NCBI GenBank assembly: GCA_947377275.1
Contig: CANCFV010000018.1
Location: 1 to 46,633, forward strand
Reading direction: 5' to 3'
DNA from: Burkholderiales bacterium
Lineage (GTDB): Bacteria > Pseudomonadota > Gammaproteobacteria > Burkholderiales > Burkholderiaceae_C
Length of the DNA stretch: 46,633 nucleotides
Made by a program: the position numbers and the translations under genes. Below, piece after piece: positions 1 to 8,207 of the stretch (the stretch's first letter is position 1; each line of letters starts with the position of its first letter). The notes below the pieces were generated by a model that was not told the origin of the DNA, did no database searches, and worked only from the letters and a program-made list of their open reading frames with translations.

Positions 1-200
1 TGGCTAATGAACGGAGTGAGATTGATGGACACATTGGTCTGTCGACTGTCCACATCGAATCGATGGACTACGACACATAGCTCAGGCAAGTCTTTGATTC
101 TTCTACGCAGGAAGCGTTCACACTCTCGACATCATGTCAATGTTGTTCAACGTGTAAGGCACGCGCAGGCCAGACGCCTGCCGTGATCAGGCGGGTCTGG
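1..200. other. left-edge region, possibly the 3' end of an upstream gene
   Basis: No complete gene is visible. In the third forward frame the sequence is open from the window edge to a TAG at 78-80 and reads ...GHIGLSTVHIESMDYDT, which has a protein-like composition and could be the last 25 residues of a gene that starts outside the window. The first forward frame is also open to 183 but gives an Arg/His/Ser-rich peptide that looks like noise. Which of these, if either, is coding cannot be decided from this window. Confidence 0.25.
170..200 (-). terminator. possible terminator hairpin after the efflux operon
   Basis: CCAGACGCCTG at 170-180 pairs with CAGGCGGGTCTGG at 188-200 (two bulged bases), loop of 7. 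It begins right at the stop codon of the lipoprotein gene that ends the minus-strand efflux operon. There is no T-tract after it on that strand, so it may be a 3' stabilising stem rather than an intrinsic terminator. Confidence 0.35.
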
Positions 201-557
201 TCAGTGGCTCAGGCGCGGCACGAGGGCATGGGCGCAGTGCTCAACGTCGGCGTAGACGGCGTCGCCTGGCTGGATGCCTGAGTCCAAATCGATGGGCACC
301 ACGCTGTCGACCAAGCCTGGTGGCCGACGAAAATGCACCAGTGCCCAACGCTGCGAAGCGGCTTCGGCCGCGGGCAGGAGGCTGCGGCAATCGCGTTGTG
401 CGTCCACCGTGGACAAGGCTTCGGCGCTGCCCACCGTGCGCTCCAGATGGGCGATGCGCCAGCCTTGCTGCACGGGGTATTGCTCGTCAGGGAAACTGGC
501 GCAGGCCGTCAAGCCAGACAGCACGGCCCCCATGATCAGGTAGGTGTACAGCTTCAT
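201..557 (-). CDS. small lipoprotein at the end of the metal efflux operon
   Basis: 118 residues. A signal peptide with a lipobox (LTAC, Cys19) predicts an outer- or inner-membrane-anchored periplasmic lipoprotein. The mature part has a conserved-looking Trp-rich start, two cysteines and no domain I recognise. Its ATG overlaps the stop of the RND pump gene by four bases (554-557), so it is translationally coupled to the pump and should be made with it. This suggests an accessory part or periplasmic sensor for the efflux system, but that is inference from position only. Confidence 0.75.
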   Translation of the reverse strand: MKLYTYLIMGAVLSGLTACASFPDEQYPVQQGWRIAHLERTVGSAEALSTVDAQRDCRSLLPAAEAASQRWALVHFRRPPGLVDSVVPIDLDSGIQPGDAVYADVEHCAHALVPRLSH

Positions 558-3500
558 ACCGGGTCATCCTTTTCAAACATCGACAGCAAGGTGGGCAACA
601 AAACCAGGGTGAACACCGTGGCCGAGACGATGCCGCCCACGATCACCAAGGCGAACGGACGCTGCGTCTCTGAGCCAATGCCATGGGACAAGGCCGCTGG
701 CAAGAGGCCGAGGCCGGCCATGAGCGCGGTCATCAAAATGGGTCGCATGCGCGTGACCGAACCGGCCGTGATGGCGGCGACCTTGCTCAATCCATTGTCT
801 TGACCGGTCTTGACCTCTTCGACCAAGATCACGCCGTTCTGCACGCAGATGCCAGCCACGGCAATGAAGCCCACGGCGGCAGAAATCGACAGGTGCATGC
901 CAGCCAAGGCCAAGGCCGCAAAACCACCAATCAAGGTGAACGGCACCATGGCCAGCACCAAGGCGGCACGCGACACCGACTTGAAGGCCCAAAACAGCAA
1001 AACAAAAATGCCGGCCAGCGACAAGGGCACAACGATCATCAGGCGCTTGATGGCGCGCTGCTGGTTCTCGAACTGGCCGCCCCAGGTCATGCTGTAACCG
1101 GCAGGCAGACGCACGGCGGCGGCCACGCGCTTTTGAGCTTCTGCCACGAAGCTGCCTTGGTCACGGCCGCGCAGGTTGGCTTTGATGTGGACCATGCGCA
1201 CGCCAGCTTCACGGGCAATGCGCGTCGGGCCTTGGCGCACCTCGACCGTGGCCAGCTCTTTGAGGGGGATGCTGCCGCCGTCGGGCAAGGCCACGGGCAC
1301 GCGTCCAACCGAGTCCACAGAGTCGCGGTAGGGTCGGTCAAAGCGCAGCGTGATGTCGAGGTTGCGCTTTTCTTCGAAGTAAGTGTTGACGGTCACGCCA
1401 CCCAGCGCGGTCTGCACCACGCTGTTGAAGTCGGCAATGGCAATGCCATGGCGCGCCAGGCGGTCACGGTCAGGCGTGATCGAGACTTCGCTCTGCCCAT
1501 TGATCGGAATGGCTTCCACGTCAGCAGCACCACGGATGCTGGAGAGCACATTGGCGACAGCGTCGGCTTTCTGGCTGAGCACGTCCAGGTCAGGGCCAAA
1601 GATCTTCACGGCCAACTCGCCCTTGCCGCCAGAGAGCGCTTCTTCCACGTTGTCCTCGATGACCTGGCTGAAGTTAGGGTGCACACCAGGCAGGCCGTTC
1701 ATGCGTTGCGCAATGTTGTCAATCAAGGCGTCTTTGTCTTTGAAACGCCATGAGCGATGCTCGTTGAGGTCGGCCAGGATTTCGATGCTGTTGGGGCCTT
1801 TGGGGTCGGTGCCGTCATCAGGGCGGCCGATGTGGCTGACCACCCGATGAACCTCAGGGGTGTCCAACAAGATTTGGCGCAGTCGTGCCTCGACCGCCTG
1901 TGTGGCCTGGATGCTGGTCGATGGCGGCAGGCTCATGGTGATCCACAAATTGCCCTCGTCGAGCTTGGGCAAGAACTCGCTGCCCAGCGCAGACACCAGG
2001 GCCAGGGCCACACCGAGCACCAAGACCGATACCGTGACCACGATGCGGCTGGCGCCCATGCAGCGCTGCAGCAGCTGCAAATAGCCGCGCTTGAGCGCCT
2101 CCATCCAGTTCAAATGCTTTTCCAACAGGTTGCGCCGCGTCAGCAACATGGCCAGGGCCGTGGGGATCCAGGTCATCGTCAGCAGCACCGCACCGGCCAG
2201 GGCAAACGACAAGGTGAAGGCCATGGGCGAGAAGATCTTGCCCTCGACCCGCTGGAAGGTGAAGATCGGCAGGAAAGCCAAAATGATGATGGCCTTGGAA
2301 AACACGATGGGGTGACCCATGCTGGTGGCCGTCTGGCGCAAAGCGGTAAGCCGGTGCGGGCCTTCTCGCTTGGCCTTGCCCTCGCTGGCTTCCAAGGTCA
2401 GGCGCACCATCAAGGCTTCGACCAGGACCACAGCCGAGTCGATGATGATGCCGAAGTCCACCGCGCCCAATGAGATCAGGTTGGCCGACATGCCCTTGAT
2501 GTGCATGAGCGTGAATGCCAGCAAGAGCGCCAGCGGGATCACGCTGGCCACGATCAGGGCGGCACCCCAGTTGCGCAGGAAGATCACCAGGATCGCCACC
2601 ACCAGCACGGCCCCAATGACCATGTTCTCGGTCACGGTGCTGACGGTGTGCTCGATCAGGTCGCGGCGATCGTAGATGCGCTCCAGGCGCATGCCGGGTG
2701 GCAGGTGCTTGGACAGCGCATCCATGCTGGCCTGCAGCGCGGCGATGACCTTGGCTGGGTCTTGTCCCTTGGTCATGTCGACGATGCCTTCGACCACGTC
2801 GCTCTCTTTGTCGAGTGCCACGATGCCGGCACGCTCACGCTCGCCCTCTTGCACGGTGGCCAGATCGCCCACGGTGACAGGCTGACCTTCGCGCACCAAG
2901 ACCACGGTGTGCCGGATGTCGTCCAGCGACTTGAACAAGCCCAGCGATCGCACCACCAAGGCCTCGTCGCCGCGAAGCAGCACACCACCGCCGCCGTTGA
3001 CACTGTTCTTTCCCAGCGCGTCTTGCAATTGCTGCAAGCTGACGCTGAACTTTTCAAGGGCCTGCGGCTGGGCTCGCACCTGGATTTCTTTGAGCGCACC
3101 GCCAATGGTGACCACGTCGGCAACGCCCGGCACGCGGCGCAAGGCGGGACGCACGATGGTGTCTTGCGCGGTGCGCAGGTCGGCCAGGCTGACGCCGGGC
3201 TGGCCCTTGACGCTGTAGCGATAGACCTCGCCAACGGCAGTGGTCAAGGGCGCCAACTGGGGCGTGATGCCTGCCGGCAGTTGCACGTTCTGAAGTTTTT
3301 CCAAGACCTGCTGACGGGCAAAGTAGTCGTCGGTGTTGTCAGAGAACAGCAAGGTCACCACCGACAGGCCGGGCATCGACACCGAGCGCAGTTGGGTGAT
3401 GTGAGGCACGCCACTCATCTCGACCTCGATGGGCTTGGAGATCGAGCGTTCGACCTCTTCAGGCGCCCCACCGGGCAACTGCGTGATGATCTGAACCTGC

Positions 3501-3634
3501 ACGTCCTGAACGTCGGGGAACGCCTCAACGGGCAGGTCGGCCACGGCGTAGCCGCCCACCAGGAGCAGGGCAATCACGGCCAGGACCACAAAGACGCGCT
3601 GGGTCAGCGCAAAGCGAACGAGTCGGTCAAGCAT
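554..3634 (-). CDS. czcA: heavy-metal efflux RND pump, CzcA/CusA family
   Basis: 1026 residues, the normal length for the HME subgroup of RND pumps, which export metal cations from periplasm or cytoplasm using the proton gradient. The layout is typical: a first membrane helix at about 12-32, a periplasmic loop, a six-helix block from about 335, a second periplasmic loop and a final helix block near 860-1020. The charged signature of the fourth helix, DFGIIID followed by AVVLVE, places Asp393, Asp399 and Glu406; this form fits divalent-cation (Zn/Co/Cd/Ni) pumps of the CzcA type better than monovalent copper/silver CusA, though substrate cannot be fixed from sequence. Starts one base after the adaptor gene's stop. 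Forms a trans-envelope complex with the adaptor and TolC-like protein encoded just upstream. Confidence 0.93.
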   Translation of the reverse strand: MLDRLVRFALTQRVFVVLAVIALLLVGGYAVADLPVEAFPDVQDVQVQIITQLPGGAPEEVERSISKPIEVEMSGVPHITQLRSVSMPGLSVVTLLFSDNTDDYFARQQVLEKLQNVQLPAGITPQLAPLTTAVGEVYRYSVKGQPGVSLADLRTAQDTIVRPALRRVPGVADVVTIGGALKEIQVRAQPQALEKFSVSLQQLQDALGKNSVNGGGGVLLRGDEALVVRSLGLFKSLDDIRHTVVLVREGQPVTVGDLATVQEGERERAGIVALDKESDVVEGIVDMTKGQDPAKVIAALQASMDALSKHLPPGMRLERIYDRRDLIEHTVSTVTENMVIGAVLVVAILVIFLRNWGAALIVASVIPLALLLAFTLMHIKGMSANLISLGAVDFGIIIDSAVVLVEALMVRLTLEASEGKAKREGPHRLTALRQTATSMGHPIVFSKAIIILAFLPIFTFQRVEGKIFSPMAFTLSFALAGAVLLTMTWIPTALAMLLTRRNLLEKHLNWMEALKRGYLQLLQRCMGASRIVVTVSVLVLGVALALVSALGSEFLPKLDEGNLWITMSLPPSTSIQATQAVEARLRQILLDTPEVHRVVSHIGRPDDGTDPKGPNSIEILADLNEHRSWRFKDKDALIDNIAQRMNGLPGVHPNFSQVIEDNVEEALSGGKGELAVKIFGPDLDVLSQKADAVANVLSSIRGAADVEAIPINGQSEVSITPDRDRLARHGIAIADFNSVVQTALGGVTVNTYFEEKRNLDITLRFDRPYRDSVDSVGRVPVALPDGGSIPLKELATVEVRQGPTRIAREAGVRMVHIKANLRGRDQGSFVAEAQKRVAAAVRLPAGYSMTWGGQFENQQRAIKRLMIVVPLSLAGIFVLLFWAFKSVSRAALVLAMVPFTLIGGFAALALAGMHLSISAAVGFIAVAGICVQNGVILVEEVKTGQDNGLSKVAAITAGSVTRMRPILMTALMAGLGLLPAALSHGIGSETQRPFALVIVGGIVSATVFTLVLLPTLLSMFEKDDPV

Positions 3635-3635
3635 G

Positions 3636-4778
3636 TCAATGGTCCGATGCCAGTTCGGCGTCCAGCAAGATGGCGCCCTTGGTGACCACGCGCGCGCCGG
3701 GCATCAAGCCCTGGCTCACATGGCTCTCGTCTCGACCGCGGTGGCTGAGGCTGACGGGCACCTTGACCAAGGTGCCCGGTTCTTTTTCGATGAAGACAAA
3801 GCTCTGCAAGCCGGTGGTCACGATCGCGCTGTTGGGCACGACGGGCTCAGGCGCTTGTGCTTCGTCCAGAGCGAGCAGGCGAACGAACATCTCAGCGCGC
3901 GCGCCAGCGGGTGGTTGATCAATGCTTGCGCGCACCGGGATGCGGCGGCTGTGGCTGTCCATGGCCACGCCGATGGATTTGACCCTGCCCAGCATGGCCG
4001 GCAAGCTCGGGTCGTCAGAGACCAAGCGCACGGGCTGGCCAACGTGCATGCCGTGCAGATCGGTTTCGGCCACGTCGGCCAGCGCGTCCAGCCGTGACGG
4101 GTCGGTGATCACGAAGGCCGCATCGGGGGCATCAGGACGCCATTCCTGGCCGGGGTTGAGGTGACGCTCGGCGATGACCCCGGAGATGGGGGCGCGCAAG
4201 GCAAACCGGCCATCTTTTCCCACCGGCCCAAGGGCCTTCATGCGGGCCGAAACCCGCTCCAGCTCAGCTTGGGCCATGCGGGCATCGGCTTGTGCGCCCT
4301 CCAGGTCACGTGTGGCGATCACACCCGCCTCGTGCAGGCGCTGCGCGCGCCGCCAGGCCGACTGCTTGGCATCCTGATCGGCACGAGCCTTGTGGCTGTC
4401 GGCCACAGCGGCGTCGTAGTCTGGCGCCAGCAGCCAAGCCAGCACATCGCCAGCCTTGACCCGAGCGCCGACTTCCGCAGCGATCTGCACCACACGCCCC
4501 GCCACGGGGCTGTAAACGCGCACGGTTTGGTTTTCATCGAACACCAGGCGTGCAGGCAGGGGCTCAGTGACCGGGGGCACCGATGCCTTCACTGGCGCAA
4601 TGGCCAGGTAGGCCAATTGGGTCGACCCCACCGGGTAATGCAGGATGTTGGCTGCAGAACGGGCTGCCAGCGCCTGCGCAGGGGCGTCTTCGCTGGCCAC
4701 GCCATGTGCTTGCGTGACGTGAACGGCCACTGCGATGAGGGCGGCCGCGGCCGCCACGACGAACATTGCTGGTTTCAA
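3636..4778 (-). CDS. czcB: periplasmic adaptor (membrane fusion) subunit, CzcB family
   Basis: 380 residues. An N-terminal hydrophobic segment (about 3-23) is followed by a region of biotinyl-lipoyl-like hairpin character (VRVYSPVAGRVVQI and, later, LRAPISGVIAERHL), a helical hairpin between about 130 and 185, and a beta-barrel region, the order expected of RND adaptors. It bridges the pump and the outer-membrane channel. No His-rich N-terminal metal-binding stretch as found in some CzcB proteins is seen. Start overlaps the stop of the TolC-like gene by four bases (4775-4778), and its stop is one base from the pump's start, so all are one operon. Confidence 0.9.
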   Translation of the reverse strand: MKPAMFVVAAAAALIAVAVHVTQAHGVASEDAPAQALAARSAANILHYPVGSTQLAYLAIAPVKASVPPVTEPLPARLVFDENQTVRVYSPVAGRVVQIAAEVGARVKAGDVLAWLLAPDYDAAVADSHKARADQDAKQSAWRRAQRLHEAGVIATRDLEGAQADARMAQAELERVSARMKALGPVGKDGRFALRAPISGVIAERHLNPGQEWRPDAPDAAFVITDPSRLDALADVAETDLHGMHVGQPVRLVSDDPSLPAMLGRVKSIGVAMDSHSRRIPVRASIDQPPAGARAEMFVRLLALDEAQAPEPVVPNSAIVTTGLQSFVFIEKEPGTLVKVPVSLSHRGRDESHVSQGLMPGARVVTKGAILLDAELASDH

Positions 4779-6091
4779 GGGGACACCACACTCAGGTTGG
4801 AGGTCAGATTCAGTGCGGCCAAGGCTTTGGCATGGTCGGCATGCGCTTGGGCGGCATCCAGTTCGGCGGCGTGGGCCAAGCGGCGGGTGTCCAGCACGTC
4901 CTGCAAAGACAGCGCGCCTTGCTGGCGGGCAAACTCAGCCGCCTTGACCGCCTGTTTGGCCTTGGGGACCAGCAGTCCGTCCAGTCGCTCGATGCGGCGG
5001 GCCGCCGTGTCCAGCGTGACACGCTGGCGCGCCCGGTCGGCCCGGGCATCGGCCCGGGTCTTGTCAAGCACAGCCTGGGCATCGTCGAGCGCCAGCCGGG
5101 CCCGCATCACGGGGCCGTCCTGACGGCCATCCACACCCAGAGGAAAGGCCACGCCCAGACCCCACAGGCGATTGCCTGCGGGCGGGTTGTGTTCGAACTG
5201 AACGCTCCAGGTGACATCGGCATGGCGTTGTGCCTGGGCCAAGTCCAGTGCGGCCTGGGCCTGAACGAGCCGCTGCTGAGCGGCCTGCACATCGGCACGC
5301 CCCGCCAGCCATGCGGCATCCATGTCATCCTCTTTGGACGGCGTCTGCGCGGACGCCGACGCTTGTGCCGGCGGCCACGGGTCAAGCGCGCACAAGGCCT
5401 GGCCTTGGTCCCACGCCAGCACCGTCGCCAATGCCCATTGGGCTTGGCTCAGCAGGTTGCGGGTCTGCTCGACCTCGTTCAGGGCCCGATCAGACTCCAG
5501 GCTCAGCCGGGTGGCTTCCAGCAGCGACAGGTCGCCGTGACGCAGTCGCTCTTGCGCCAGGCGGCTGCTCTCTTGCGCGAGTTGAGCCTCTTGCAAGGCC
5601 GTGTCGTGCTGAACCTGGGCCAGCTTGAGGTCCCAATATGCCTGCGCCGTGACCACCTGCTGGGTGCGTCCGGTTTGCAACTGCTCAGACTGTGCGGCCA
5701 GCCAGCCGGCTTGCGCCTGACGCTCGCGTTGCGCGCGCTTGCCACCGCGCTCCCAGGGGGTGTCCAGCCGCACGATGGTGTCGATAGGGCGGTTCCACAC
5801 ACCACCGCTGCCCAGGTTCTGTGTGTTGATGCCTTGGCTGAGCAGGCTCAACTGGGGTGGCGGCGTCACGGTCGCGGTCTGCACATCGGCCAAGGCCGCA
5901 TCGACGGTACGGCGAGCGCCAAGCACTTCGCGGTTGGCCTCTTGGGCGCGCTGCAAAGCGGCTTGCAGCGTGAGCCCCGACTCGGCGGGCTGGGCCTGCG
6001 CATGCGCCAAGCCCAGGGCTGCGACGCACATCAAAGACACGGCCAAGGTGCGGCGCGCAAACAAAGCGCAGGGAGCGGTGTCAAACTTCAT
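4775..6091 (-). CDS. czcC: TolC-family outer-membrane channel of the metal efflux system
   Basis: Start placed at the ATG at 6091, which begins a good signal peptide ending AHAQAQ; an in-frame ATG 24 bases further upstream would add residues that do not fit a signal. About 438 residues, rich in Ala/Gln with long alpha-helical stretches containing the repeated QAQAALDLAQAQRH-type pattern of OEP/TolC helices. First gene of the operon, followed by adaptor and pump, that is C-B-A order. Divergent to the two-component genes with only 49 bases between the start codons. Confidence 0.88.
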   Translation of the reverse strand: MKFDTAPCALFARRTLAVSLMCVAALGLAHAQAQPAESGLTLQAALQRAQEANREVLGARRTVDAALADVQTATVTPPPQLSLLSQGINTQNLGSGGVWNRPIDTIVRLDTPWERGGKRAQRERQAQAGWLAAQSEQLQTGRTQQVVTAQAYWDLKLAQVQHDTALQEAQLAQESSRLAQERLRHGDLSLLEATRLSLESDRALNEVEQTRNLLSQAQWALATVLAWDQGQALCALDPWPPAQASASAQTPSKEDDMDAAWLAGRADVQAAQQRLVQAQAALDLAQAQRHADVTWSVQFEHNPPAGNRLWGLGVAFPLGVDGRQDGPVMRARLALDDAQAVLDKTRADARADRARQRVTLDTAARRIERLDGLLVPKAKQAVKAAEFARQQGALSLQDVLDTRRLAHAAELDAAQAHADHAKALAALNLTSNLSVVSP

Positions 6092-6113
6092 GGTCTGCGA
6101 GTGTGGACACCCC

Positions 6114-6131
6114 ACCTTTCACCAACCTTTC
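6114..6131. promoter_or_regulatory. tandem ACCTTTC repeat, likely response-regulator binding site
   Basis: Two identical 7-mers ACCTTTC at 6114-6120 and 6125-6131, separated by ACCA, give an 11-base period. OmpR/PhoB-class regulators bind two direct half-sites spaced one helical turn apart in just this way. It sits in the 49-base gap between the efflux operon and the regulator gene, so it could serve both. Confidence 0.55.
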
Positions 6132-6140
6132 GAATGCCCC

Positions 6141-6812
6141 ATGCGCCTTTTGCTCGTTGAAGACGATGAACCTCTGGCCACCGGGCTGGCCTCATCCCTG
6201 AGGCTGGGTGGCTACATGGTCGACTGGTTTGGCACGGCAAGCGAGGCCGATGGCGCTGTGCTGGCGGCCACCTACGATGCCATCGTGTTGGACCTGAGCT
6301 TGCCCGACAAAGACGGCCTGGACCTGCTCAGGCAGTGGCGCATGCGCGGGCTCAAAACACCGGTGCTGATTCTTTCGGCACGTGACGACACGGAAGACCG
6401 TGTCACCGGTCTGGATGTGGGAGCCGACGACTACCTCACCAAGCCCTTTGAATTGATGGAACTTGAAGCCCGGCTGCGCGTGCTGATCCGGCGCCTGCAT
6501 GCGGGCATGGTGGACAACCGCATTGCGATGGGTGCCTTGGTGCTGGACCTGCAAGCCCGCCGCGCTTGGCTGGGAGATCAAGACATGCAACTCACGCTCA
6601 AAGAATTCACCCTGATGCAGTCCCTGGCCATCAAAGCCGGACAGGTACAGAGCAAGGAGCAATTGATGCACAGGCTCACAGACTTCGACCAGGACATGAG
6701 CGCCAACGCGCTGGACATCCTGATCCACCGTCTGCGCAAGAAGCTCGATGGCAGTGGCCTGGGCATCCGGACCCTGCGCGGCTTTGGCTACCTTCTGGAG
6801 CAAGGCGCATGA
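6141..6812 (+). CDS. OmpR-family response regulator of metal efflux
   Basis: 223 residues. Start is the ATG beginning MRLLLVEDDE; upstream in-frame sequence lies in the divergent gene. Receiver domain 1-115 with acidic pair Glu7/Asp8/Asp9, phosphoacceptor Asp51 (IVLDLSLPDKDG) and Lys101 (YLTKPFE); winged-helix DNA-binding domain about 125-220 with the C-terminal RTLRGFGYLLE typical of OmpR/PhoB proteins. Resembles CzcR/QseB/TctD-type regulators. Its stop overlaps the kinase's start (ATGA at 6809-6812). Next to a CzcCBA-like operon, it most likely activates that operon in response to metal. Confidence 0.93.
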   Translation: MRLLLVEDDEPLATGLASSLRLGGYMVDWFGTASEADGAVLAATYDAIVLDLSLPDKDGLDLLRQWRMRGLKTPVLILSARDDTEDRVTGLDVGADDYLTKPFELMELEARLRVLIRRLHAGMVDNRIAMGALVLDLQARRAWLGDQDMQLTLKEFTLMQSLAIKAGQVQSKEQLMHRLTDFDQDMSANALDILIHRLRKKLDGSGLGIRTLRGFGYLLEQGA

Positions 6813-8182
6813 GTCCCATCAGGCCCATGAGCTTGCGGCGAAGCCTCATGCTGAGGCTGGGCCTGCTGGTGTTGGTGTTCTCGGGCTTGTCATCGGTGGT
6901 GGTCTACCGCTTGGCGCTGAACTTCAGCAACGAAGCCTACGATGAATGGCTGCTCGACTCGGCTCGCTCGCTGTCGTTTCTGGTGCAGAGCAAGCCAGAC
7001 CATCTCACGCTGGACCTGCCAAGCTCGACACTGCAAGCCCTGGTGTGGGACGCGCACGACGTCGTTTTGTTTCGCATTGACAGTGCGCGCTCAGGGCTGA
7101 TTGGCGGACAAGGCTCACTGCCCCCCTTACCACCATCAGACACCGATGTGGTCTACAGCGATGTGCAGGCACAACGCCAGAGCATGCGTGCGGTCAGCAT
7201 CGTGCGACGCGACATCGTGCCCGGCGACCAGATCACCATCACCGTCGCCGAGACACTCAACAAACGGCACCGCTTGGCGTCGCGCCTGCTGGGCACGGTG
7301 ATGGCCTTGAGTGCCCTTCTGGCCTTGCTCACCGTGGTGCTGGTGCGAGACGCTGTGACCCGCGGGCTCAAGCCCTTGCTCACCTTGAGCGCCGCGGTGC
7401 AAGCGCGCGCCGATGGCGACCTGACCCAGCTGCCCGACCAAAGTGTCTCTGCCGAGCTGCGCACCTTCACCCACGCCATCAATGGTCTGCTGAGCAAGCT
7501 GGACGCTGCGGTGAAACTGCAGCGGCGCTTCATGGCCGATGCCGCCCATCAGCTGCGCACGCCTTTGGCGGCCTTGAAAATGGAGCTGGAGCACGCGGTC
7601 AGAGAGCCCGACCCGGCCAAACACGTGCGCGCATTGACCCTGCTTCACAGCGGCATGGACAGGATGTCGCGCCTCACGGGTCAACTGCTGACCCTGGCCC
7701 GCGCAGAGCCCGGCGCCTTGTCATCCGTGAACTTCAAGCGGCTGGACCTGCATGCGCTTTGCCACGACGTCGGCCGGCGCTTCATCGACCTGGGCATGCA
7801 CCTGCAAGCCGACTTCGTCCTGGAGGGACAAGCGGGCACCTGGGTCATGGGCGATCGCTTCTTGCTCGAAGAGGCCGTGGGCAACTTGATTGAAAACGCC
7901 CTCAAATACGCCGGAGCCAACGCCTGCATCACCCTGAGCACCCAGACCCAGGGCTTGCAAGCCATGCTGGTCGTGCAAGACAACGGACCCGGCCTGCCTG
8001 CACACGAACTGCCGCGCTTGGGCGAACGCTTTCACCGCCCCAGCGGCAGCGCCCCTGGAGGCTCAGGCTTGGGCCTGGCCATCGTGCGTGAGATCGCCCA
8101 CACCCATGGTGGTCAGATGCGGTTGTCGCTGCCCGAATCCGGCGGCTTTCAGGTCGAAATCACCTTGCCACTGAGCCACTGA
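6809..8182 (+). CDS. sensor histidine kinase paired with the response regulator
   Basis: 457 residues. First membrane helix at about 17-37, a periplasmic sensor region of about 120 residues, second helix at 160-180, HAMP-like linker, then DHp domain with the H-box DAAHQLRTPL (phosphoacceptor His247), and a HATPase domain with N-box NLIENALKYA and G-box DNGPGLP. The periplasmic region resembles the two-component sensor kinase N-terminal domain of TctE/QseC-type kinases. Coupled to the regulator gene by an ATGA overlap. Expected to sense periplasmic metal and phosphorylate the upstream regulator. Confidence 0.92.
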   Translation: MSPIRPMSLRRSLMLRLGLLVLVFSGLSSVVVYRLALNFSNEAYDEWLLDSARSLSFLVQSKPDHLTLDLPSSTLQALVWDAHDVVLFRIDSARSGLIGGQGSLPPLPPSDTDVVYSDVQAQRQSMRAVSIVRRDIVPGDQITITVAETLNKRHRLASRLLGTVMALSALLALLTVVLVRDAVTRGLKPLLTLSAAVQARADGDLTQLPDQSVSAELRTFTHAINGLLSKLDAAVKLQRRFMADAAHQLRTPLAALKMELEHAVREPDPAKHVRALTLLHSGMDRMSRLTGQLLTLARAEPGALSSVNFKRLDLHALCHDVGRRFIDLGMHLQADFVLEGQAGTWVMGDRFLLEEAVGNLIENALKYAGANACITLSTQTQGLQAMLVVQDNGPGLPAHELPRLGERFHRPSGSAPGGSGLGLAIVREIAHTHGGQMRLSLPESGGFQVEITLPLSH

Positions 8183-8207
8183 GTCCCGTGCCCCATGGGC
8201 CTGCAGC

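Noticed and set aside
2501-3685. 394-codon open frame opposite the RND pump
   Set aside because: His/Gln-rich antisense shadow; the minus-strand pump has full family motifs.
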